Part shown: positions 10,137-19,870 of the stretch, piece by piece
Layout of the letters: each line of letters opens with the position of its first letter
How positions within the stretch are numbered: the first letter of the stretch is position 1
Source of the DNA: Rhynchopus sp. YZ270_cl-10
Taxonomy: Eukaryota > Euglenozoa > Diplonemea > Diplonemida > Diplonemidae
DNA length: 64,000 nucleotides
Reading direction: 5' to 3'
Assembly (NCBI GenBank): GCA_964035575.1
Contig: OZ037918.1
Location: 558,001-622,000, forward strand
Translations under genes and position numbers: made by a program
Notes under the pieces: generated by a model
What the model saw: only the letters and a program-made list of their open reading frames with translations
Databases searched by the model: none
What the model was told of the DNA's origin: nothing

Positions 10137-11433
10137 ATTTCCCCCTCTTTTTTCTTCTTCGTTTAGATGTGTGTCCGTGCGGCGTTTCATCTTCATATCC
10201 CCCCCTTTTCGTGCTATGCTAGCTTATTCAAATACCCATTTTTTTTTGTCACCTCATGAAGGAGGAAATAGAAACGACGCACTTTAAACACACTTTTGCG
10301 GTTCTAGGGACGAACCGCGCTGCAGAAGCCACTCCTCACCAAAACAGGTCGAGGTGTTGTGCGTTTCACCACAACCTGTCTCCCATGGGTTTTATCGTGT
10401 GATGAGTGTTAAGTTTCTATTTTTTTTGATACTCTATGGTTAGTTCAACTACCACGGAAGAATGTCTTCACTGTCCGAGAAAGCACCTACAAAGGCCTCA
10501 TTCTACGTTTGTGAGGTCCAACTATGCTTTACCTTTTCCCAATTCATATCACGCTTTTTTCGCAAAAAAAAAAAAAAAAAAAAGGCAGATGTACAAAAAA
10601 AAAAACCTGGCGTATCTTACTAATTGCGTTTCAACGGAAATGTGGAGATCACATAAGTGGTGTTTTATTATTTGAGACGTTTGTGCTTTCAAATTTTCTC
10701 TCTCTTTTTTGTTTTTTTGGTGGAGGCCAACTTTGTTTCCCCGAAAGGTTCGAACTCACCCTTTTATTGTTCTTTTCAGAGGTATGGAGAGAGAAAGAGA
10801 GAAATACGGAGATAAATAACTACAAAATGACATCCCTCTAGCTGCGTTGTCATGAATACAAACAAAAAAAAAAATAGCAAAAAACAAAAAAAAAAAAAAA
10901 AACAAAAAATACAAAAAAAAAGAAGAAAATGATCTCACCTCATTGTATCCCCTTCAAAGGGAAGGGTGATAAGGCAGGTTATTCACGGTGCTACATAGCC
11001 TTCTCGTTTCTCTTGCGCGGGAGAGAAGAAGAGAACTGTGGACGCACCAACTCCGTTTTATTGGAGTCCATTTCGTGGTCCCAATCCCCACTCCCCATTT
11101 TATTTCTCCCAGAGGTTTTTTTTGGGGCAAAAATCCCATATTTTTACTTTTTTTTTTTGTTGTCCTTACTCTCTGAGACAGAGAAAAAGGGGAGGGAGAA
11201 AAAAAAAAAAAGAATTACCAGTGGTCACTGTTCTCTAGCTTTGTGTTGCCACAAAAAAAAAAAAAAAAATCCCAAATCACCCCACAGTTCCCCCATTTTA
11301 TTTTTCTTCAAAGAATAATCAAGGATGGTGTGATTCAGGGGGTACAGACAACCCACGGGGGAACCAACCGGAGAACTGCTTTGGGCTATATTAAGATTTG
11401 CGGAGCACCTTCGGGGAGAACCACGGAGAATCG

Positions 11434-11455
11434 CCTTTGGTGATCACACCAAAGG
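11434..11455. repeat. Perfect short hairpin
   Basis: CCTTTGGTG and CACCAAAGG around the loop ATCA. No T-run follows immediately, so a terminator role is not suggested. Confidence 0.6.
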
Positions 11456-11930
11456 AACCCGCACTTTCAGGTTCAGCACACACCACCTTTCTCCCTCCTC
11501 CTTCTCCCTCTCCCTCCCCCCCTTCACCAATCCCCTCTAGGACCAATACAACACAATGGGCAACACTTTGCACTAAAAATCTCTCCCATACACTTTTGGG
11601 TCCATTTTTCTGTGCAGGAATTTATCCCCCCCTCTATAAGTGATCAAACACACACTTTACCCCACCTCCTCTCCACACCCTCTTTTTTTTCTTCATACGG
11701 GATTTAACAATGTTGCGATACTCTTCAAGAACCCTTCTACGTGATAGTCTGCAAATAATTGCTATATAATTTAACCCCACAGAGCTGTAGCTTTTGAAGT
11801 CAAGAATCTATTAAGATTAAGACGAGAGGCTTATAATTCATCTGTTCGTAGTGTTTTTTTTTATTTCCTGGCGTGAGAAAAGCGATTTGTCTTTTAAGTT
11901 TTTTTTTTTTTTTTTTTTTTTTGTGAATCA

Positions 11931-14903
11931 ATGAATAGAGCATCACATCAACGTCCATCATGCTTCACACCGTCCACAGCCATTACGTTTACCGCACCAG
12001 AGCTGTCTCTGATTCAAACAGCATTCGATGGCTGCAAAAAAGGTGCTTGGGCCGTGTTCTCTGAGGGGGATATGAAAGGTTTGTTCGCACTCCTTTCACT
12101 TCCGTTTGACACGGTAGAGGTGAGCAATGCTTTTAGGAAGGGGGTGGCCGAGCCGAAGCTTGGGCGTGTATACCACAATGGACACCCCGCCTTGCGGATG
12201 CAGGAAAAGGCGCTGCTGAAATTCCTTCAGCAGCAGAAGGAGCTGTTGCTGCAGGGTGTGTTTGCTGCGAGCCCGCGGGGCAGTGCTGGGCATGACAGCG
12301 ACAGTGAGGAGAGGGCGGTGACTCCTGAGAATATGACTGATATTTGCGCTGCGCTTGACGGCTCGCATTCTACGACAGATGCTGTTCTGCGTGAGCATGG
12401 GTTTACCCCAGGTACAGCGTGGTTCGCGTTGTGCAGGAAGTACTTCTTCATGGATGCCCGCAAGATGCGTATCAGCAAGGCCTACCACTGCTACCTAGCG
12501 CTTGGTGGTGGTATGCTCAAAGGCGGTGACAACACCACCTACAGCTCTGCCGACAAGACATCGCGGCTCAAGATCGACGTTCTCCTGCGCACGCTTATGG
12601 CAGTCTTCCCCGACGACACCTTTGCATGCGACTATATCATGGAGAAGGTGGCCTTTGAGGTGCGTGGGGCAGACTACATATCGTTCTCAGGGTTCACGAC
12701 TGTTGTGGACTCTCTGTATTCTGCCGCGAAGGGGGTGCAGCTGTTGCGGCGTGTACTGCGGGTGGTGGTGCATCGTGGCTTTGCAGAGGATGCCGGACGG
12801 CTCTTTGAGTTGCTTGGAGCGGTGACCGACTATGCAGGGAGGGCGCTGCTTGACATACCCGAGCGCATTCTGCGTGAGGGCGATATAGTACCGTCTCCGC
12901 AGGGCCGCAAGCGAGGTCTGCACCTTGTCACGACAGCGTCGCCCAGGGCTGCACTCCTCTCGAACCTCGATGGAGACTACACCGCAGTCACCCTGCGCGA
13001 CAATATGCTCGCCAGTGGCACCCCAGAGGCCTTCATGCTTGCCCTCCAGACACGTTGCTGCGTCTCCTCCGGTGGTGCTGTCACAGCAGCGCAGTTCGCC
13101 TCTCTGCTCTATGAAGCCTGCGTCGTCATCGCCCCGCAGGAAAATGAGGTGCGTGGTGTGCTTCCCTTTTCAGGGAACCTTTCGCGGTTGGATGTTTGCT
13201 TCAAGGGTGGTGGTGGTGGTGGTGATGGAGATGGTGGTGGATGGAATGCCCTCCACAGCCAAGCGTCGTTTGCCTGTAATACGCCCTCCTCCCCACGCAA
13301 CCGTTTGCTGCAGATCACCGAGCAGGCTGCGTTGGCAGCAGGCTTCTTCGTATCGGAGCCTCGTCCCAGGCAGAGCCAGAGCCATGTACCCGACAGCCAG
13401 GTCCCCAGCGAGGATGTGTCTGCAGTGCACAGTGACGACGATAGTGTGGTGCTGCTGCCGCGGCCGCCGTCGATGGCGAAGCCGCAGTCCTTCAAAGGTG
13501 TGCCGACACACACCCCGCCCAGACGCCGTCGTGCAAAGCTTCGGAGCGTCTACCCCACAACCAGACGCGCAGAGGAGCTCCCCCTCCACGTCCGTCCACA
13601 TGCCCACGCAGTGTACCTCCCCGTCGTCGACTCGACAGTCGAGCAGGCACAGAGGGAATGCCGGAAACAATGGTCCCCCCCATGCGGACCACCCCCAGGC
13701 CCTCTTCTGGTCGACAAGAACCTAGTACCCCTGCGCCACCCGCGGGTAGGGGCGAAGGGTGGTGTCGCGACAGTCCCTGTGGTGGCACCGCACTGTGGCT
13801 ATGATGTGTACTCATGGGGGCATCAGTCAGCAGAGACGTCGCGTATGCGTGACAGCACCGCCCTGTTGAGCAAGACGTACGCGAAAGGGCGTGTGCGTGG
13901 CAGACGTGCCTCTGCACACTCGCCGCAGAGTACAGAGGTGTCCTTCGTGGGTCCGCCACCGCCGTCGTCGCTGACGCTCGCATTGACGTATCTGTCAGAG
14001 TTGGACGAAAGGGCGTCGCTCGAGTCGCTCAAGAAGGCTGGCAAGGAGGCGCAAGAAGCGCTCCCCCCAATGGTGCACAAAAGGAGGGTCCGACCTGCCT
14101 CGGTTGGTGCCAAGGTCACGTCTTTGATCGCAGTGTCGAAGTTTTCGTCGTTGCTGAACAGGACGTTGAATGTCGAAATCATGAAGAAGGTGCAGAAGCA
14201 GCAGGTGGTGGTGGTGCCTGCGCTGTTGGGCGTTGCTGCGGGGGTGGTGTGGCAGATGCACTGCGAGAGCAATGCAGCTGCGACGATGCAACGGTTCGCA
14301 CGCTGCACTGCCGCACGCTTTGAATTAGCACAACGCCAGCGGGACATCGCACGCTACCACCGGGCATTGCAGATGATCACCAAAAACGAGGTGCTGGACG
14401 ACTGGTTTTTTGCGATGAAGCGCTACAAACAGAATTTGAAACGGGTACGTGAGTGTGTTGAGGTCATGGCGCAGCAACGTGTGGAGGAGGTGTCTGTGGA
14501 GTGCCTGCAGCGGTTGGGGCGTGCGATGTTGATGCGGCAGGGGGTGGCGGAGTGGTACCGATCGGTGCTGCGGAAGCGGGAGCTGCTGCGGCAGCAGGAG
14601 GAGAAGGCGCGCCGGCGAGAGGCGATGGGTGTGCTGGGGAAGTTCTTCAAGGTGATCACGGCACGCATGGCTGTGCGCCAGAAGCAACGTCACCTTCTCA
14701 TGCTACGTGCCTGCGAGCAGCGCATGGACCGCTTCAGCGTCATCATCCAACAGTGCGCTCGCAAGCGTGTCGCCGTCACCAAGGCCACCCGCCTCCACCG
14801 ATCCTGCCCCCTCCTCTCCGTCGTACAACGCAAAATGGACCACTGGCGCAGAAACAGCAGAGACGTCTCCAAACTCCTCAAACCCCCTCTCAACAGTTTT
14901 TGA
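11931..14903 (+). CDS. Unrecognised 990-aa protein with C-terminal IQ-like motifs
   Basis: Single exon; the start is the first ATG after a long T-run. The N-terminal half has helix-loop-helix segments reminiscent of degenerate EF-hands (for example ISFSGFTTVVDSLY and VTAAQFASLLYEA), but no intact calcium loop is visible. A central disordered region (about 420-640) contains a Gly/Asp run from a (GGT)n tract and many Pro and Arg. After residue 740 the protein is helical and basic, with IQ-like motifs ATMQRFARCTAARFELAQ (about 782) and VIIQQCARKRVAV (about 936), which would suit calmodulin binding. A role in the cytoskeleton or flagellum is possible, but that is inference only. No close family is recognised. 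Confidence 0.8.
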   Translation: MNRASHQRPSCFTPSTAITFTAPELSLIQTAFDGCKKGAWAVFSEGDMKGLFALLSLPFDTVEVSNAFRKGVAEPKLGRVYHNGHPALRMQEKALLKFLQQQKELLLQGVFAASPRGSAGHDSDSEERAVTPENMTDICAALDGSHSTTDAVLREHGFTPGTAWFALCRKYFFMDARKMRISKAYHCYLALGGGMLKGGDNTTYSSADKTSRLKIDVLLRTLMAVFPDDTFACDYIMEKVAFEVRGADYISFSGFTTVVDSLYSAAKGVQLLRRVLRVVVHRGFAEDAGRLFELLGAVTDYAGRALLDIPERILREGDIVPSPQGRKRGLHLVTTASPRAALLSNLDGDYTAVTLRDNMLASGTPEAFMLALQTRCCVSSGGAVTAAQFASLLYEACVVIAPQENEVRGVLPFSGNLSRLDVCFKGGGGGGDGDGGGWNALHSQASFACNTPSSPRNRLLQITEQAALAAGFFVSEPRPRQSQSHVPDSQVPSEDVSAVHSDDDSVVLLPRPPSMAKPQSFKGVPTHTPPRRRRAKLRSVYPTTRRAEELPLHVRPHAHAVYLPVVDSTVEQAQRECRKQWSPPCGPPPGPLLVDKNLVPLRHPRVGAKGGVATVPVVAPHCGYDVYSWGHQSAETSRMRDSTALLSKTYAKGRVRGRRASAHSPQSTEVSFVGPPPPSSLTLALTYLSELDERASLESLKKAGKEAQEALPPMVHKRRVRPASVGAKVTSLIAVSKFSSLLNRTLNVEIMKKVQKQQVVVVPALLGVAAGVVWQMHCESNAAATMQRFARCTAARFELAQRQRDIARYHRALQMITKNEVLDDWFFAMKRYKQNLKRVRECVEVMAQQRVEEVSVECLQRLGRAMLMRQGVAEWYRSVLRKRELLRQQEEKARRREAMGVLGKFFKVITARMAVRQKQRHLLMLRACEQRMDRFSVIIQQCARKRVAVTKATRLHRSCPLLSVVQRKMDHWRRNSRDVSKLLKPPLNSF

Positions 14904-15259
14904 AAAAAGCTGCATATCGGTTTACACTGGTTGTCTTTTCCAAAAAAAAAAAAAATTGACCCTATTTGGGCGATGAACGGGGAGACATTTTTTTTTCCAT
15001 TAATTCTCAGTAGCGTCTCACAAGGCTTACCGTAACTCTCACTAATGCTCAGTAAGCTCTCGCAGCCTGTTGCGTATCTCATCGGAGACGATCCTATGGG
15101 CCATTAGTTTTTTTTCTCTTTTTCAATAAGGTGGACATAACTCCATCTTTCGATTGAAAATAATATCATAATCACATTTTCAATAAAAAAATGAGCATTA
15201 CTCATTTCTCCAATATTCACAAAAAAATGCAGCAAAAAAAAAAAAACCAACTTCACACT

Positions 15260-16829
15260 ATGTCTGGACCACCAACGAAGAAGAGACGTGTCGAGGCAGA
15301 GACTGACGTGGCAGGTCCGCTCCGCCTGAAGGAGCAGACCAAGTATGAATACATGACCGGGATCTGCGGGGAGAAGCAGACCGAGGCGATCAAGGGTGCC
15401 GTGCCGGATATGTACAACACCCCTCAGGTGTGCCCCTTTGGGTTGTACGCAGAGCAGCTCAACGGGACTGCCTTCACGAAGCCGCGCGACGGCAACAAGC
15501 GTGTCTGGATGTACAAGATCCGCCCCTCCGCAGTGCACAGCGATATGGAGAAGGCGACGGGCTTCCCTCTGACGGAGAGCACCGACGTGGTATGCCCACG
15601 CCAACGCCGCTGGAGCCCCTTCCCACATGCGTCAAAGAAGACCACATGGCTGCAGTCGCTGCAGCCGTACGCAGGCGCAGGCGACCCTTCCATGAAGGCA
15701 GGCGTCAAGATCTACCTCTATGCATTCAACACCAAGATGGGCGATTCCGCAATGCAGAACGCCGACGGCGACTTCCTCTTTGTCCATGAGAGCGGCGAGC
15801 TTGACGTTGTCACGGAGCTCGGCAGAATGCAGGTCCGTCCTGGTGAGATCTGTGTCATCCCCCGCGGCATCAAATTCAAGATCGACAACGTCAACGACGA
15901 GAACTGCCGTGGCTACATCTGCGAGCTGTACGACGGGCACTTCAAACTCCCCGACCTTGGCCCCATTGGTGCAAACGGTCTTGCCAACCCCCGCGACTTC
16001 CTTGTACCCACCGCAAGCTACGAGGACAAAGCCGTCGCCTTCAAGGTCTACAACAAATACTGTGGCGAGCTCTTCCAGTACGACACAGACCGCTCTGTCT
16101 TTGACGTCGTGGGCTGGCACGGCAACTACTTCCCCTTCAAGTACGACCTTGCACGCTTCTGCCCTGTGAACGCAGTCAAGTACGACCACCTCGACCCCTC
16201 CATCTTCACCGTCCTCACCTGCCAGACAGCAGACCCCGGCACCGCCGCCATGGACTTCGTCATCTTCCCCCCACGCTACATGGTGCAGGAGAACACCTTC
16301 CGCCCACCCTACTACCACAAGAACTGCATGTCCGAGCTCATGGGCAACATCAGCGGCGCGTACGAAGCCAAGGAGAAGGGCTTCCTCCCCGGGGGTGTCA
16401 CCCTGCATTCGTGCATGTCTGCCCACGGACCCGATGCGTTTGGATTTGAGAAGGCCACCGCAGCAGACACAACAGTCCCAATGGTATGTGTTTTGTGAGA
16501 TGTGAGGGGCATATTCATTGTATAAGTTTGTTGTTTTGTTTTGATGTTCTTTTTGCAAAAAAAATGAGGAAATGAGCGAAGAAGAAACGGGGTAATACTT
16601 AATCGTAATGATTTTGCAAGACAGGGCAAATAACAGAAATATTTGTGTCATTGACTTTTTATCTTTATTTTTTTTTTTTTTGCAGGAGCCATCGAAAACC
16701 GACCTGGCATTTATGTTCGAGTCCACCTACGTCTTCAAGCTTAGCGAATACGCAAAGACGACCAACGTAGATGCGCAGTACAAGAAGTGCTGGGACGGCC
16801 TGAAGGTCAATTTCCAGCCCCCGAAATAA
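15260..16829 (+). CDS. HGD: Homogentisate 1,2-dioxygenase
   Basis: The spliced CDS is join(15260..16483,16686..16829), 455 aa, close to the usual 440-445. The enzyme opens the ring of homogentisate to maleylacetoacetate in phenylalanine/tyrosine breakdown, using Fe(II) and O2. Family signatures are all present: WHGNYFPFKYDL, DPSIFTVLT, FVIFPPRYMVQENTFRPPYY and HGPDAFGFE. By family alignment the catalytic His is 310 (YDH), and the iron ligands are His353 and Glu359 (YYHKNCMSE) and His389 (HGPD). The spacings equal those of the human enzyme. An ATG at 15191 is in frame, but it would prepend a low-complexity leader, so MSGPPTKKRR is the preferred start. The N-terminus PTKKRRVE looks like a basic nuclear localisation signal, odd for a normally cytosolic enzyme. 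No other tyrosine-catabolism gene is nearby. Confidence 0.96.
16484..16685 (+). other. Intron of homogentisate dioxygenase gene
   Basis: Donor GTATGTG after the Met codon at 16481, and acceptor TTTTTTTTGCAG before GAGCCATCG. Phase 0. The second exon restores the conserved C-terminus ending FQPPK. Confidence 0.92.
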
Positions 16830-17543
16830 AAGGCTGAAGAAGTGATCTGCCACCCCCATTCCCCCCAAGTCCCTCTCTATGGGTCCCCTCCACTAAACGT
16901 TCTTCACTCTTTTTTTTTCCCCGAGTGGAAAAAGCGATTTTTTTTCAAATAAAAAAATCCTACCAACATGTCAAGAAGGTATAAGGTGTATGCGCCAGTA
17001 AGGCACATTTTCATCTCCCACGATTTTTTTTTTTTTCTCTTTTTTTTTTTCTGTTTTGTTTGAAAATTGATCACGTGTTGTCACTCATCACGCGGTTTAT
17101 CCTACGTTATTTCTTGCTTTCTCCTCCTTTGGAAGCCTCAAGGCCACCTGAGGACTCAACTCGTGTGAAAAAAAAAGGGTACTTGTGTACGGTGTGTACG
17201 TGTGGGGTGGGGTGGGATAGAAGGGGAAAAAGGTTGTCTCTGCCCTCCATTCCCTCCCCAAATACAGCTTTTTTTTTTTTGCAAATTATAGTCATTTCCA
17301 CCTCATTTCGCTTCCCGACTGATCTGTTCATTTTCCCTTCTCTCTTTTCTTCTCTCCTGATCAAAGTGCAGCTGTTATCCCTGTCTGCCTTAAGCAGTGA
17401 GGAAAGGGTGTCTTTTTTAACTCTGTTTCGCCATCCGCTTGCTTGAATCTAAGAAATTTGCGGTATACAAGAACGGTGTGTATGTTTTTTTTTTGTGTCA
17501 AAACCACACTGATGCAACCAAATTTTCAAAAAAATAATTGAAA

Positions 17544-17614
17544 AGTGGAGATTTTGCGCAGTTGTGGGCAACACAACAGAGGCAACTACACTAATTCAAC
17601 AATTTATCAAGAAA
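17544..17614 (+). repeat. Family B tailed repeat, copy 1
   Basis: AGTGGAGATTTTGCGCA, GGGCAACACAACAGAGGCAA, CTACACTAATTCAACAATT and TATCAAGAAA. A diverged copy. Confidence 0.8.
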
Positions 17615-17817
17615 TAAAATGCAACACACACACATGAACCAAAGGCGAAATAGAGATAACTGCGCTATTCTAGGAAGTATTGTTTCCTTTTTAAGTTGTA
17701 GCTCAAATTGTAGCTCATTTATCAGCTTTTTGGTGCACATTTGAACTACATTTGAGACATAAAAATAGGCCTTTTTTTTTGGGACATTCCGCACCATTTA
17801 AATGCAATAAGGGCTAT

Positions 17818-17870
17818 AGTGGAGCCTCATCCTCAGGGTGTCTACACTAATTACTTTGCGGGTTTGCAAT
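17818..17870 (+). repeat. Family A tailed hairpin, copy 1
   Basis: AGTGGAGCCTCATCCTCAGG then GTGTCTACACTAATTA. The outer stem AGTGGAG/CTACACT and the inner CATC/GGTG-like stem are recognisable. Confidence 0.7.
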
Positions 17871-18383
17871 TATTCCAAACGAGATCAAAACACGCACGAT
17901 TTTTCCCATCGCAGTTGAGCGATTCGGTAAGCTCAAAAACAAAAAGGTTAAAGAGTTTGGCGTTACGAAAACAAAAAGCGTCGCTTCAAAGCAATCCTTC
18001 CATTAGTCTACACTAATTATAAACCAAGTTATTTTTTTTCGAAAATAAGGAAATGACCACTGTCTCATATGCGAGCTGGCCTGAAGGAAACAAACGCCTC
18101 TTCTTTGGAGAGAAGGAAACCTCACAACCCCCCTCATATGATATGCAGGTCTTCCTTATTGTAGAGAATAGCAGCAAAAAAAAAAAAAAATAATGAAGAA
18201 AAAAAGGGGGGGAGTTTTCATCGGAACGGCAAGATTATATTTCAACGGAAAAAAAAGTGAGGAAACGTGAGAAAAAAGATATAAAAAAAAATACAACAAA
18301 ATAACCTCCTCTCCAACCCCCCTGCCCTAGCAGCCTTTCATACGTACTCCACAGAAAAAAAAAAAAGGACTCGTTTTTTAAAA

Positions 18384-18448
18384 TTTTTTTTTTTTTTTGA
18401 TAAATTGATGTGTAGACACCTCGCTCTTTATCGTGTGAACTCCACGCA
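18384..18448 (-). repeat. Family A' tailed hairpin, the one clear minus-strand copy
   Basis: Read on the minus strand it begins GCGTGGAGTTCACACG, continues GCGAGGTGTCTACAC and ends CAATTTATCAAAA with an A-run. Its plus-strand sibling is at 55951-56003. Confidence 0.8.
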
Positions 18449-18738
18449 GCCTTTCCTCTTGGAACTCCCATTCTGGTTGGGGGGGCAATGATTATGGGTT
18501 GCTGCAGAATGGCTGCAGATGAATACAGAGACGTATCACGATGATGTGGTTCTAGAATCAGAGACCAAGGAGTTCTAATGGCTCAGGGTGTCTTACCCAT
18601 GCAGGGGGCAAGCAGAGGGTCTGTGGGGGGAAGAAGGATGGTTGACATGGGTTTGTATGAGGTGCGCCTTTCTGTGCGTTCTCTTTGTTGGGATTCTGCA
18701 GCGCAGCTGTTCTTGCTTTTTATGGTTTACACTTTGTA

Positions 18739-18810
18739 GTTGGCTGTAGGGTGTTTTGTGCTTTCATCTGGGATGGCTGGCATTGTGAGTTGGAGGGTGC
18801 CTGCATCAAC
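18739..18810 (+). repeat. Family D dispersed repeat, copy 2
   Basis: GTTGGCTGTAGGGTG, TGTGCTTTCATCTGGGATGG, CTGGCATTGTGAGT and GGTGCCTGCATCAA. It shares the upstream GTTGGC..AGGGT block with the copy at 24371. Confidence 0.75.
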
Positions 18811-19307
18811 CACAGTTCAACATGTCTTGTGGGTTGTGTTGGTGGCAGTTTGGGTTTGGGTGGTTAGGGTAGGGGTTTTGGGGGTTGACGTACAGTTGCA
18901 GATCTCAGAGGTGATGTCTCTATGAGGCTTGTATCTCTTCATGCAGGTGCGTTGCTTGGAAGTCGTTGGGTGGTTTTCGTCTGGTCTGGGTTTCGTTGTC
19001 TCGCTCCAGAAGGTTTTAGAATATCATTTGCAGGAGTGTAAATGGGGTAAAGGCAAAGCCATTTGGGGGGGTTTTTGATATTGTTGGAGTATAGTTGCCT
19101 CGGGTTGTGTTGTCACAGTTTTTGTGCAATCTCCACTTTCTATGATTACCTAGCGAGTAGGAGGGTTGAACGTTATTGGCACTGTGTGCCTACAACGCCT
19201 TTTCTGTTGCTGCTGTGTACTGTGGTTTTTGTGTTGATCTACGCAGCGGGGTGACACATAGGGGACAGCAGTCCTGAATCTTAGAGGGGGTATTATACAG
19301 TGTTTGT

Positions 19308-19365
19308 TGGTGTGGCTGAAGGGGGGGTGCTATTTCCTGCTATTTTGGGGTCGTCGGCCACACCA
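19308..19365. mobile_element. Mini-foldback with TGGTGTGGC ends
   Basis: Ends TGGTGTGGCTGA.. and ..GGCCACACCA, flanked by TTTGT on both sides (19303-19307 and 19366-19370). It has the same terminal sequence as the element at 37835-38863 and the insert in intron 2 of the zinc-finger gene. Confidence 0.55.
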
Positions 19366-19870
19366 TTTGTTGTTGCACTAAGCGCTTCTCTCGAATGGGC
19401 GAACAGCTGTGCACTGCACCAACGGGATCGGGTTGGATGCGTTGTGGGTAATGAACGTTTGAGTGATGAGTGCTCCACTTCTTTTGGGTAGGGATTGGGT
19501 GAAGGGTAGCCTGGGAATACGCAGCGCACGGAGATGAGGAAGGTGGGGAGAGGAGCTTCTTTGCCTTGAGGGGGAGGACGAGGTCGGGTCATTTCCAGTT
19601 TGCATGCGTTTCCGTGCAATCTTGACGTTGATTGGCATCATGGTCATGAGTAGGTTCCTTCATTGGTGCCGAAAGTGCTGCCCGAATGGCGGGTTACCCC
19701 CCACCCACCGCTCTTTCAGGTGATTTGAGCATGCGAGGCTGTCATCTTTTTGTTTCTTTCTCTGACCGTGTTTGTACTGAGCATTGATGACATCATCCAC
19801 TCAACAGGTCTACACCTGGGCTTGTCTTTGCCCAAAGCGGTAGGGGTAGGGCAGGGCAGGGGAGCAGAGT

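Larger units (their letters stand above)
9494..11930. other. Gene-free spacer, homopolymer-rich
   Basis: No gene is seen. It holds one family C repeat (9801-9922), one family D repeat (10073-10136), many A or T runs of 10-30 bp, and a perfect hairpin at 11434-11455 (CCTTTGGTG/CACCAAAGG, loop ATCA). A T-run of about 26 bp ends 8 bp before the next start codon, with no AG between them. Confidence 0.55.
16830..19870. other. Gene-free spacer; second half strongly GT-rich on the + strand
   Basis: No gene is seen. 16.9-18.4 kb holds families A and B. 18.48-19.87 kb changes composition: long runs of G and T on the + strand, few A/T homopolymers, and no extended coding signal. It leads directly to the cyclase-like receptor gene and may be its 5' untranslated or promoter region. 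Confidence 0.5.

Noticed and set aside
11881-11931. Spliced-leader acceptor directly before the IQ-protein start
   Set aside because: A long T-run ends 8 bp before the ATG, but no AG lies between them. The acceptor, if any, must be further upstream.
15632-16726. 364-aa minus-strand frame
   Set aside because: Antisense shadow of homogentisate dioxygenase. The + frame has the full set of family motifs.
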